A stretch of DNA of 63,158 bases, taken from the NCBI GenBank assembly GCA_002894685.1, contig NCRC01000020.1, forward strand, positions 1 to 63,158. Reading direction: 5' to 3'. The notes beneath the pieces are model-generated. The model was not told the DNA's origin. It did not search any database and saw nothing but the letters and a program-made list of their open reading frames with translations. The first letter of the stretch is position 1. Every line of letters starts with the position of its first letter. Below are positions 21,054 to 29,038 of the stretch, one piece after another. Source of the DNA: Salinivenus lutea. Its GTDB lineage: Bacteria > Bacteroidota > Rhodothermia > Rhodothermales > Salinibacteraceae. The position numbers and the translations under genes were made by a program.

Positions 21054-21497
21054 CTACTGGATCTCGATCTGACGGGGCTTCACGTCCTCCGTCTTCGGCA
21101 CCGAGATGGTCAGCACACCGTTCTCGTACGTGGCCTCAATGCCGGCCGCGTCCACCGTCTGGGGGAGCGTGAAGGCGCGGTGGAAGTGACCGAACGGGCG
21201 CTCGACGCGCACGAATTCGGCATCATCCCCGGGCCGGTCGTTCGTGCGCTCGCCGCTCACAGTGAGCTCGTTGTCCTGATAGTTGATCGTCAGGTCGTCT
21301 TTGCTCATGCCGGGCACGTCGAGGCGGATGCGGTACGCCCCCTCGGTCTCGAGAAGGTCCATGCGCGGGGCCCAGACGGACTGCCGCGACGAGCGGTCGC
21401 CGTCCTGATCCCGCGAGGGGGAGAAGCGGCCAAACAGGCGGTCGATTTCGCGCTGAAGGTCGCCAAGGTTGCGGGTGCGGCGGGTCATACCAGTCAT
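21054..21497 (-). CDS. Small heat-shock protein, Hsp20/alpha-crystallin family
   Basis: ATP-independent holdase chaperone of 147 residues. The alpha-crystallin domain runs from about residue 45 to the end: YRIRLDVPGMSKDDLTINYQDNELTVSGER, then FGHFHRAFTLPQTVD and the closing ATYENGVLTISVPKTEDVKPRQIEIQ with the A-x-x-x-n-GvL motif. The short N-terminal arm contains LQREIDRLFGRF, typical for the family. It appears to be monocistronic with its own strong terminator. No CIRCE-like element is visible in the 276 bp upstream, so it is probably not under the same repressor as groESL. Confidence 0.95.
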   Translation of the reverse strand: MTGMTRRTRNLGDLQREIDRLFGRFSPSRDQDGDRSSRQSVWAPRMDLLETEGAYRIRLDVPGMSKDDLTINYQDNELTVSGERTNDRPGDDAEFVRVERPFGHFHRAFTLPQTVDAAGIEATYENGVLTISVPKTEDVKPRQIEIQ

Positions 21498-21773
21498 GGG
21501 AGGGTGGGAATCAATTCAGAAGAAGAACGGAACGAGAGCGAGGCGACGGCCCGTGGCCGCCGGCCCTCGCACAAGCACTCGCTCATTCTTCGTTACAACA
21601 CCCGTACCAGACCGGACCCGAGGCCCTGCAAAACTGTCAGAACGGCGGGGCGCCCGACGAGATGGCAATTCCGTCTTCGCCGGACGGAAAATGTGGCAAT
21701 CGCCTCTGTCCGGGCTCTGCCACAGTTTCGAGTCGCCTGACGGTTCGCCAGTTTTGCCGCGGAGGGGGGCGTT

Positions 21774-23051
21774 TTACTGACAGGAGGCGGGACGGACGGT
21801 GCCTTCGACCGATCCGAATCCGATCTGATAGTCGTCGCCGTCCGCGTGTCCGCGCATCACCACGTGGTCGCCGTCCTCCAGGAACGAGCGCGTCTCGCCC
21901 CCGGGGAGCTCCACGGGCTCCTGCCCGCGCCACGACAGCTCCAGCATGCTTCCGTAGCTGTCCTTGGTGGGACCGCTGATGGTGCCGGAGGCCATGAGGT
22001 CGCCGGGGCGCACATTGCAGCCGTTGACGGTGTGGTGGGCCAGCTGCTGGCACACGGTCCAGTACATGTGGCGGAAGTTGGTTTCGCAGACGGTGTGCGG
22101 GGCGTCCATCGACGGCGTCTGGAGGCCCACCTCCAGGGCCACGTCGAAGGTCCAGTCCGCGTCCTGCTGCAGGTAGTCGAGCGGGGCGGGGTCCTGCTCC
22201 GGCCCCGGTACGCGGAAGGGCAGCAGGGCCGCCGTCGGCACGATCCACGGCGAGATGGAGGTGGCGAAGCTCTTGCCGAGGAACGGCCCGAGCGGCTCGT
22301 ACTCCCAGCCCTGAATGTCGCGGGCACTCCAGTCGTTGACGAGGCAGAAGCCGAAGATGTGCTGCGGCGTCTCCTCGATGGGGATGGGCGTCTCGCGCGG
22401 GTTGCCGGGCCCGACGAAGAAGCCCACCTCGAGCTCAAAGTCGAGCAGCTGGGAGGGGCCGTACACCGGGGGCTGGTCGGCGTCGGGGCGCGTCTGGCCG
22501 CAGGGGCGTCGCACGTCCTCGCCGCTTAGGATGACGCTGCTGGCGCGTCCGTGGTAGCCCACCGGCAGGTGCTTCCAGTTCGGTTTTAGGGCATTTTCGG
22601 GGTCGCGAAACATCGAGCCCACGTTGCGGGCGTGGTGCTCCGAGGAATAGAAGTCGGTGTAGTCGCCCACGTCGACGGGCATCCGCATCGTGACGGACGC
22701 GCGCTCGTGGAGGGCCCGCTCGCGGAGGGCGGCATCGTCTCGCAGGTCGGCGGTGTCGGCGCGGAGGAGGGTTTGCAGCCGCTCGCGCACGGCCGACCAG
22801 GCGTCCTGCCCGAGGCCCATGAAGGTATTGAGCGTGGCCTCCGAAAACGGCTCGGCGGCCTGCACGTCGGGGTGTTCGAAGTGGCCTTCTTGCTGAAGCA
22901 CGGCGAGGTCGAGCACGTGGTCGCCAATGGCGACGCCTACGCGGGGCGACGAGGCGGCCGGCGGCACGAACACGCCGTACGGCAGGTTCTGGATGGGGAA
23001 GGGGCTCTGGGCGGCCCCGTCGAGGAAGGAGGTGAGGGACGAGTCAGCCAT
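21774..23051 (-). CDS. fahA: Fumarylacetoacetase
   Basis: Last enzyme of tyrosine catabolism via homogentisate; it splits fumarylacetoacetate into fumarate and acetoacetate. The 425-residue protein has the small N-terminal domain and the metal-dependent catalytic domain: [42 protein letters not shown] (acidic metal ligands) and [15 protein letters not shown]. It is preceded, 42 bp upstream on the same strand, by a gene of unknown function that probably shares its transcript. No homogentisate dioxygenase is seen in the window. Confidence 0.95.
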   Translation of the reverse strand: MADSSLTSFLDGAAQSPFPIQNLPYGVFVPPAASSPRVGVAIGDHVLDLAVLQQEGHFEHPDVQAAEPFSEATLNTFMGLGQDAWSAVRERLQTLLRADTADLRDDAALRERALHERASVTMRMPVDVGDYTDFYSSEHHARNVGSMFRDPENALKPNWKHLPVGYHGRASSVILSGEDVRRPCGQTRPDADQPPVYGPSQLLDFELEVGFFVGPGNPRETPIPIEETPQHIFGFCLVNDWSARDIQGWEYEPLGPFLGKSFATSISPWIVPTAALLPFRVPGPEQDPAPLDYLQQDADWTFDVALEVGLQTPSMDAPHTVCETNFRHMYWTVCQQLAHHTVNGCNVRPGDLMASGTISGPTKDSYGSMLELSWRGQEPVELPGGETRSFLEDGDHVVMRGHADGDDYQIGFGSVEGTVRPASCQ

Positions 23052-23093
23052 GTAGGGAGGAGGGTCGTGTTGGTGTGTGAGAAGGGCGGGAGG

Positions 23094-24098
23094 CTACAGC
23101 AGGTCGAGGTCGCGCAGATGGTCGATCGGCTCCTCGAAGCTGCAGCTGCCGAAGGAGAGGGCGAGGGCGTTTCGGGCGTGTTCGATGCCGTCGAGGGGGA
23201 CGGCGGCGTTCCGCCAGGCAAAACGCTCCTTCAGGAACTGAAAGTTGGTCGCGTCCTCGTCGCGCAGGACGGGAATGAGGTCGTCGGCGTCGAGCCCGTG
23301 CTCCGCGGCGAGAGCGGCGGCCCCGAAGATGTTAAGGAAGCCGTGCATCTCGGTGTCGAATCCGTCGTCGTAGTGGCGGAGGGGGTGGTGAAGGCCCGCC
23401 GTGGCCTTGAACGAGACGCCGGCGTCGCGGCAGGCCACGATGAGGGCGGCCACCTGTTCGACGCTGGGAATGTCGCTGGGCTCGGCTCCGCCGCACCGGA
23501 GCTTCAGGCCGAGCGTGGAACGGGCGGGCACGGCCTGCCGGCTGTTGTGCCCGGCGACGGCGGCGCAGAGGGGGCGCAGCCCTTCAATCGTGTCCGATGC
23601 GGTCGAGACCTCGAAGAAAAAGTCGAGCTGCGCGGTGCCGTCGGCCACCAGTCGCTGGTGTACGCTTTCGAAGAAGGAGCGGAGATCCGCCTGGGAACTC
23701 CCGATGAGCGACGTGGGAAGGGGAACCTCCATGAGGTCCACCGTGGCCCGCCCGCCATATTCCTCGTCGAAGGCGTCGATCACGTCCAGGTCGCGCCCGA
23801 GCGCATCGAGGAAGGTGTCCGGGGTGTCGCCCCCCGTGCCGAGGACCGAAAACTGGTAGGGGTCCCCGGCAGAGAAGGAGCGGTGGAAGGGGCTGAGGTC
23901 CGGCAGGCGGCGGACCGGGAGCACGAAGCGGGACAGCATCCACGCCTCCGATTCGTCTCGGTAGTCGGCGTAGTTCTGGAGGGCCCGACGGAGGGACAGG
24001 TCGGCCGGCGGGAAGAGGCCGGCGTAGTCCACGATCTTGTGGAGGAGGGCCTGGAGGCTGGGGGGGAGCGGCGTGTCGGCGGGTTCGGTAGACTCCAT
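23094..24098 (-). CDS. Conserved protein of unknown function linked to fahA
   Basis: A 334-residue soluble protein I cannot assign. It starts MESTEPADTPLPPSLQ and has the alternating helix/strand look of a TIM barrel in its second half: strand TLGLKLRCGG (around 195-203), helix SVEQVAALIVACRDAG, then FKATAGLHHPLRHYD (Lys231, His237 and His238), and MHGFLNIFGAAALA. The LKLRCGG and FKATAGLHHPLR stretches look like an active site. The GLFPPADLSL segment near residue 28 may be a substrate loop. It is the first gene of the operon with fahA, so a role near the end of aromatic amino acid breakdown is possible but unproven. Confidence 0.65.
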   Translation of the reverse strand: MESTEPADTPLPPSLQALLHKIVDYAGLFPPADLSLRRALQNYADYRDESEAWMLSRFVLPVRRLPDLSPFHRSFSAGDPYQFSVLGTGGDTPDTFLDALGRDLDVIDAFDEEYGGRATVDLMEVPLPTSLIGSSQADLRSFFESVHQRLVADGTAQLDFFFEVSTASDTIEGLRPLCAAVAGHNSRQAVPARSTLGLKLRCGGAEPSDIPSVEQVAALIVACRDAGVSFKATAGLHHPLRHYDDGFDTEMHGFLNIFGAAALAAEHGLDADDLIPVLRDEDATNFQFLKERFAWRNAAVPLDGIEHARNALALSFGSCSFEEPIDHLRDLDLL

Positions 24099-24240
24099 GG
24101 AGGGAGACGGGTTGGGGAAAAGCCACGGGCCGGGTGGCAGGAACAGGTGATAGCGCTTCCAAGAAAGAAATCCCGGCGCTCAGTTACAACGGGAAACACC
24201 GACGGTGTTCTGAGTTCACGAAGGCATGACGCGATCGATT

Positions 24241-24270
24241 TTGCATCGGCTGGTGCTGCCTTATAGATTG
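24241..24270 (+). promoter_or_regulatory. Candidate promoter of the TPR lipoprotein gene
   Basis: TTG (24241-24243) and TAGATTG (24264-24270) are 20 bp apart, close to the Bacteroidota consensus TTG-N19-21-TAnnTTTG. Transcription would begin near 24277, giving a leader of about 140 nt. The 316-bp gap 24099-24414 otherwise holds only this and the structured leader below. Confidence 0.35.
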
Positions 24271-24323
24271 CGAGCAGCATAAAGCACGCTCATCCGGGGC
24301 ACTGGGCTGTACTGCAGGACCGA

Positions 24324-24397
24324 GCGTGACGCAGGGCCTGAGGCCCTGCCCGGCCGAGGCCCCACAGACGACCGTCACGCACACGACCTGTTTTTTT
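24324..24397 (+). promoter_or_regulatory. Nested inverted repeats plus T-run in the leader of the TPR lipoprotein gene
   Basis: GCGTGACG (24324-24331) pairs with CGTCACGC (24373-24380). Inside it GCAGGGCC (24331-24338) pairs with GGCCCTGC (24342-24349) over a 3-nt loop. Seven T follow at 24391-24397, 17 bp before the ATG. The structure could be an attenuator or a stabilising leader. Confidence 0.4.
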
Positions 24398-24414
24398 GGA
24401 CCGATTCTGAACCC

Positions 24415-25668
24415 ATGATGACGACACGACGCCCCTTTTTCGCCTCGTTGCTTGCCGCTGCGCTGGTCCTGGCCACCATGGCCGGCTGCTCCGGCGGCAA
24501 TCCCTACATGAGTACGGCTGAGAGTGCCATGGAGGAAGAGAACTACGAGCGCGCCCTGGCCAACATTGACTCGGCCCTCGCACAGGATTCGGCCAATGTA
24601 TCGGCCTACCAGATGCGGGCACAGGTGCTCCGCCAGATGTCCGACACCACGATGGACCCGGACGAGTACCGCGAGCTCTGGGTCCGTGCCCGAGAGGCAG
24701 AGGAGCAGGCCATCCAGTTCAACCCGGGAGCGCGGAGCGACATTCAGGGACGCCGCCAGCTCGCGTACTTCAATGAATTCCAGCGCGGGGCCAACGCCTT
24801 TAACCGAGCCCAGCAGGAAGGAGACACGACGGCCTTTCGGGTGGCGGCGCTGTCGTTTGGGGCCGCCGGGGCGACGTACCCGGACTCGGCCAGCACGCAT
24901 CTGAACGAAGCGTACGCCCGCATTAACCTGGGCGAACGGGAAGAGTCCATCCCCGTCCTGGAGCGGTACATGGAGGCGGCCGATACGGCCGACACGAACG
25001 CCTACGCCATCCTCGGCCGGTTGTACATCTCGAACGACCGGATGGACGACGCCATCTCGCTGCTGGAGAAGGGCACTGAGGTGCACCCGGACAATGAAGA
25101 GATGCGTTCCCTTCTGCTAAACGCCTACCAACAGTCGGGCGACACCGAGCGAGCCATGGAGGCCTACCGCCAAGAGGTGGAGGAGAATCCGGACAACGCC
25201 ACGTACCGCTACAATTACGGCTCCATGCTTCTCAGCGCGGATCGCCTCGATGAAGCCATTGAGCAATTGCAGGCGGCCGTGGACCTTGAATCCGACAACG
25301 CGAAGGCGCAATACAACCTGGGCGCGGCGTACGTCAACAAGGCGGTGGCGACGAACGACAGCATCGCGACCATTGAAGACCGCGTACGGGAGGAGGACCG
25401 TGAGGCGACGGAGCAGGAGAGCCAGCAGATTCGGACGCTGGCCAAGCAGCGGCAGCAGGCCTTCCAGAATGCGATCCCGCCCCTCGAGCGGGCCCGCCAG
25501 CTGAGCCAGCAGGGCGATAGCGGCTACCTGGAGGACTCCTGCCGTGCCCTCTTCCAGGCGTACGTGCAGACGGAGCAGACGGACAAGGCCGCCGACGTGG
25601 AGCAGTGCGCCGGCTTTGAAGAAGGGCGAGCCGAAGAGATGACCGAAGAGCCGGGCGGCGAGAACTAA
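24415..25668 (+). CDS. TPR-repeat lipoprotein
   Basis: A 417-residue predicted lipoprotein: signal peptide with FASLLAAALVLATMAGC, the Cys being the lipidated residue at about 24. The mature part consists of tetratricopeptide repeats, for example AMEEENYERALANIDSAL near the start, PVLERYMEAADTADTNAYAILG, then NDRMDDAISLLEKGTEVHPDN, GDTERAMEAYRQEVEENPDN and DRLDEAIEQLQAAVDLESDN in a regular 34-residue rhythm. The last 130 residues are helical and charged, ending in a Glu-rich tail. Such proteins scaffold complexes at the cell envelope; the partner is unknown. A hairpin follows the stop. Confidence 0.82.
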   Translation: MMTTRRPFFASLLAAALVLATMAGCSGGNPYMSTAESAMEEENYERALANIDSALAQDSANVSAYQMRAQVLRQMSDTTMDPDEYRELWVRAREAEEQAIQFNPGARSDIQGRRQLAYFNEFQRGANAFNRAQQEGDTTAFRVAALSFGAAGATYPDSASTHLNEAYARINLGEREESIPVLERYMEAADTADTNAYAILGRLYISNDRMDDAISLLEKGTEVHPDNEEMRSLLLNAYQQSGDTERAMEAYRQEVEENPDNATYRYNYGSMLLSADRLDEAIEQLQAAVDLESDNAKAQYNLGAAYVNKAVATNDSIATIEDRVREEDREATEQESQQIRTLAKQRQQAFQNAIPPLERARQLSQQGDSGYLEDSCRALFQAYVQTEQTDKAADVEQCAGFEEGRAEEMTEEPGGEN

Positions 25669-25714
25669 CGCCTTCCCCCCTCTCGCCGGGGCTCCCCATT
25701 CGATCCGACCGTGC

Positions 25715-25742
25715 GAGCCCGGGCCCTGCAGGGTCCGGGCTC
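25715..25742 (+). terminator. GC-rich hairpin after the TPR lipoprotein gene
   Basis: GAGCCCGG-CCC and GGG-CCGGGCTC pair with one internal mismatch around a TGCA loop. There is no T-tract, so termination is probable but not certain. It lies 47 bp after the TPR stop and 67 bp before the next start. Confidence 0.45.
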
Positions 25743-25808
25743 TGGTCGTTGGGGCGTCCTATCGGAACGAATTCCTTCTCAGTACACCCCTTACAGCACC
25801 CACGCATC

Positions 25809-26996
25809 ATGTCTACTTCTGACGCCTCCGCCGACTACGACATCCCGTCGGGGTTCGGCACGCGCGCCGTCCACGCCGGGCAGGAACCGGACCCGGCCAC
25901 CGGGGCGGTCATGACGCCCATCTATCAGAGCTCCACCTTCGCCCAGTCCGCCCCCGGCGAGCACAAAGGCTACGAGTACTCCCGGGTGAGCAATCCCACC
26001 CGCACGGCCCTGGAGGGCAACCTGGCGGGCCTCGAAAATGCGGAGCACGGCATTGCCTTCGCCTCGGGCGTGGCCGGCATCGACGCCATTCTGAAGGGCG
26101 GGCTGCGCCCGGGGGACCACGTGGTGACGACGAACGACCTGTACGGGGGGACCTTCCGCCTCTTTAAGGAGGTGTTTGAGCCCTACGGGCTGGAGTTTAC
26201 GTTCGTCGACATGACGGACCTGGAGGCGACCGAGGCGGCCCTGCGGCCCGAGACCGAGCTCCTCTGGGTGGAGACGCCCACGAACCCGCTCATGCGCATC
26301 GCCGACATCGAGGCGCTCTGCGACCTAGCCGCGGCGAACGATGCCGACGTGGCCGTGGACAACACCTTCGCGTCGCCCTTTTTGCAGCAGCCGCTGTCCC
26401 TGGGGGCCGATCTGGTGCTTCACTCCGCGACGAAGTACCTGGGCGGCCACTCCGACCTCATCCTCGGGGCCGTCTGCACCGACTCCGATGAGTGGGAGGA
26501 GGCCCTCCGCTTCCAGGTCAAAAGCGCCGGCGCCTCGCCCGGCCCCATGGATTCGTTTCTCGCGCTCCGGGGGACCAAGACGCTTCACCTCCGCATGGAG
26601 CGGCATTGTGAGAATGCGCGCCGCCTCGCCGACTTTCTGGACGACCACGACAAGGTGGGGCGCGTGCGCTACCCCGGCCTCGCCTCCCACCCGGGGCATG
26701 ACATCGCCGCCCGGCAGATGGAGGACTTTGGGGGGATGATCTCATTCGAACTGACGGACGACCGGATAGAGGCCGCCAAGACGGTGCTCTCGGGCACCGA
26801 CGTGTTCCTGCTGGCCGAAAGCCTGGGCGGCGTGGAGAGCCTCATCGAGCACCCCGCGTCCATGACGCACGCCTCTATTCCGCCGGAGGAACGCCGCGAG
26901 ATCGGCCTCACCGACTCGCTCATCCGCCTGTCGGTGGGCGTCGAGGACATCGACGACCTGCGGACGGACCTCGACCGGGCGCTCGCGGCGGTGTAA
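25809..26996 (+). CDS. Cystathionine gamma-synthase or gamma-lyase (Cys/Met metabolism PLP enzyme)
   Basis: PLP enzyme of the trans-sulfuration family, 395 residues. Conserved parts include TRAVHAGQEPDPATGAVMTPIYQSSTFAQ, YSRVSNPTR, VETPTNPLM, the Schiff-base lysine in LHSATKYLGGHSD, and SLGGVESLIEHPASMTH. Family members either build cystathionine from an acyl-homoserine and cysteine or cleave it to cysteine; residues alone do not settle which. ATG 25809 gives the usual N-terminus; the 20 residues before it are not conserved. It appears to stand alone and converges on the DUF427 gene. Confidence 0.9.
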   Translation: MSTSDASADYDIPSGFGTRAVHAGQEPDPATGAVMTPIYQSSTFAQSAPGEHKGYEYSRVSNPTRTALEGNLAGLENAEHGIAFASGVAGIDAILKGGLRPGDHVVTTNDLYGGTFRLFKEVFEPYGLEFTFVDMTDLEATEAALRPETELLWVETPTNPLMRIADIEALCDLAAANDADVAVDNTFASPFLQQPLSLGADLVLHSATKYLGGHSDLILGAVCTDSDEWEEALRFQVKSAGASPGPMDSFLALRGTKTLHLRMERHCENARRLADFLDDHDKVGRVRYPGLASHPGHDIAARQMEDFGGMISFELTDDRIEAAKTVLSGTDVFLLAESLGGVESLIEHPASMTHASIPPEERREIGLTDSLIRLSVGVEDIDDLRTDLDRALAAV

Positions 26997-27011
26997 GGGG
27001 CGGTCGGGGCG

Positions 27012-27512
27012 TCACCAGCCGATCGTGCCCGCCCCGCCCTTGAACGGCCCGACGATGTCGTCCGTGATCCATCCGCCGTAAAAATCCCCCTCCTGGGCGC
27101 GAGCCTGCTCCTCGCCCACAAAGCACGCGTCCATTTTGCTGGGATAGAAGGCGAGGTGATCCGCGAGGGCCGCGTAGCGATCGGTGGGGTTTGGGTAGCC
27201 CCATGCGGCCTGCCGGGCCGAGCGGTCCCCGACCGTGGCCGTGTAGTACACGGCGCGCCCCTTGAACTCGCACATTGAGGTCCGCGACTCCCGCTGAAGG
27301 TGCTCCATCGCCACGTCGGCGGGCGGGAGGTAGTAGACCGGCGGGTGGCTCGTTTCGAGCACGCGCAGGGCCTCGGTCGTATCGGCGAGGACCGTATCGT
27401 TGAAGACGACCCGGATGCGCCGTTCCTCTGGCTTCAGGGCCGGCGGGCGCGGGTAGTCCCACACGGATTCCTGGTTCGGGCCGGGGTCGGGACGAGATGT
27501 GGGCGACGGCAT
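27012..27512 (-). CDS. DUF427 domain protein, last gene of the PYP operon
   Basis: A 166-residue protein with the DUF427 pattern: VWDYPRPPALKPEERRIRVVFND, DTTEALRVLETSHPPVYYLPPADV, then RTSMCEFKGRAVYYT and YGGWITDDIVGPFKGGAGTIGW. The family has a small beta-barrel-like fold and no firmly known function. ATG 27512 is chosen because it lies 14 bp after the ammonia-lyase stop and removes a non-conserved extension. The tight spacing indicates cotranscription with the tyrosine ammonia-lyase, coumarate ligase and PYP genes, which suggests, but does not show, a role in chromophore metabolism or light response. Confidence 0.8.
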   Translation of the reverse strand: MPSPTSRPDPGPNQESVWDYPRPPALKPEERRIRVVFNDTVLADTTEALRVLETSHPPVYYLPPADVAMEHLQRESRTSMCEFKGRAVYYTATVGDRSARQAAWGYPNPTDRYAALADHLAFYPSKMDACFVGEEQARAQEGDFYGGWITDDIVGPFKGGAGTIGW

Positions 27513-27526
27513 GTCGGAGGTTTGGG

Positions 27527-29029
27527 CTATGAGGGGGCGGGGAGGCGCCACTCTTGGGCGAGGGCGTCGATCTCGGCGCGGAGGGGCCGGTCCTCCACGA
27601 TCGGTTCTACGGAAGGCATCCAGTCGGGGGGCGGAGGCGCGGGGCCGTCCGCGCAGTCGGCGGCCCGCAGGTGGGTGAGCTGGGCGAGGCTGAGGCCGAG
27701 GACGGCCAGGATTGGGGCGAGGCGCTCGGTTTGTTCGTGGGCCGTGCGGGCGGCCAGGGCCCCCATCGACACGACGTCCTGATTGTCGTTGTTGGTCGGG
27801 ATCGACGAGGTGGCCGCCATCTGTGCGTTCTGTCGGAGCTCGGCCACCAGGGCCGTGGCGGTAAGCTGCGCGCCGGCGAGGCCGCTGGTGGGGCCCGGCG
27901 TCCAGGCGAGGAGGGGCGGTGCCCCGCCGTTCTGATCGGGCGAGAGAAGGACATCGAGTTGACGCTCGGCCAGCACCCCGACCTGGGTGAGGGCTTCGTT
28001 CAGCGCATCGGCGGCAAAGGCGATCTGCTGCCCCTGAAAGTTGCCGCCATGCAGGGCCGCGGGCCCCTCGGGATCGATCACGGGGTTGTCGGTCACCCCG
28101 TTCAGCTCTGTCTCAACTTGATTTCGGGCGTATCGAAACTGATCACGGGCGGCGCCGAGGACCTGCGGGGCGCAGCGGAGGGAGTACACTTCCTGGAGCG
28201 GGCGACTGTCCTGCTCGGCGGCCCCATGGCGGGTTGCCTCCGCCCGGATGGCGGCGGCGCTTGCCTGCTGGCCGTCGTGGCCGCGGGCGGCGTGGAGGCG
28301 GGGCGCGAGGGCCTCCAGCGAGCACCCGAGCAGGCGGTAGGCCCATCCGGTGAGGGCCTCGGCCCGCTCCAGCAGGCGGCGCCCCCGGGCGAGGGCCAGC
28401 GCGGCGGTCCCCGTCATGAACGCGGTGCCGTTCACGAACGCAAGCGCGTCGCGGGCGTCGAGTGAGACGGGCGGGAGATCGGCGTCCTGCAGGGCGGTCG
28501 CGGCGTCCACGAGCGTTCCGTTCTCCTCCAGCATGTGCCCCTGGCCGGTGTACGCCCGGGCCGCGTGGGCCAATGGGGTCAGGTCGCCGCTCGCCCCGAG
28601 CGATCCGATTTCGGGGACGGCGGGCGGCGGCGCCGCGTTCAGCAGACGAAGGAGGGACCGGACGGTCGAGGGACGAATCCCGGAGTGGCCCTGCGCCAGC
28701 GACTGCAGGCGCGACAGGACCATCGCCCGCACGATGTCGGGCGCCGCCCACTCCCCGCTCCCCGTGCTCAGGTGGGCGAGCAGCTGGTCGCTCTGGGCGG
28801 AGGCGTCCTCCGCGGCCGAGTGGTCGAGGAGGGGGCCGAACCCGGTCGTGAGGCCGTAGATCTCGTCCCCGCGCTCGTGTACGTCGGCGAGGGCGTCGCG
28901 CGAGCGCGGAAGGGCCTCGTCCGCGGCGGTCGTGAGCGACCCCTTCGGGACTGGGCGGCGGGCGGCCCGGTCGACCGATTCGCAGGTGAGGGAGGCGTCG
29001 GGGCCGAGGAGAAGGGGCGAGGCAGACAT
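27527..29029 (-). CDS. tal: Tyrosine ammonia-lyase (p-coumarate synthase for PYP)
   Basis: Member of the histidine/phenylalanine ammonia-lyase family, 500 residues, with the self-forming MIO group from Ala146-Ser147-Gly148 in IGSLGASGDLTPLAH and the catalytic Tyr58 in YGLTTGFGPL. The substrate-selectivity pair is His86-Leu87 (LLAHLSTG), equivalent to His89-Leu90 of Rhodobacter tyrosine ammonia-lyase; histidine lyases have Ser-His there. It would convert tyrosine to p-coumaric acid and ammonia. It follows the coumarate ligase gene by only 9 bp, and PYP lies just upstream, so it supplies the PYP chromophore rather than degrading histidine. No hutU, hutI or hutG is present. Confidence 0.85.
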   Translation of the reverse strand: MSASPLLLGPDASLTCESVDRAARRPVPKGSLTTAADEALPRSRDALADVHERGDEIYGLTTGFGPLLDHSAAEDASAQSDQLLAHLSTGSGEWAAPDIVRAMVLSRLQSLAQGHSGIRPSTVRSLLRLLNAAPPPAVPEIGSLGASGDLTPLAHAARAYTGQGHMLEENGTLVDAATALQDADLPPVSLDARDALAFVNGTAFMTGTAALALARGRRLLERAEALTGWAYRLLGCSLEALAPRLHAARGHDGQQASAAAIRAEATRHGAAEQDSRPLQEVYSLRCAPQVLGAARDQFRYARNQVETELNGVTDNPVIDPEGPAALHGGNFQGQQIAFAADALNEALTQVGVLAERQLDVLLSPDQNGGAPPLLAWTPGPTSGLAGAQLTATALVAELRQNAQMAATSSIPTNNDNQDVVSMGALAARTAHEQTERLAPILAVLGLSLAQLTHLRAADCADGPAPPPPDWMPSVEPIVEDRPLRAEIDALAQEWRLPAPS

Positions 29030-29038
29030 GAGGGCGAC

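Noticed and set aside
21669-21689. TTCCGTC/GACGGAA hairpin between fahA and hsp20
   Set aside because: A 7-bp stem with no T-run on either strand and no known element; too weak to call a terminator.
27527-29029. Histidine ammonia-lyase of a hut pathway
   Set aside because: No other hut genes are near. The selectivity pair is His-Leu as in tyrosine lyases, and the neighbours are PYP and a coumarate ligase.
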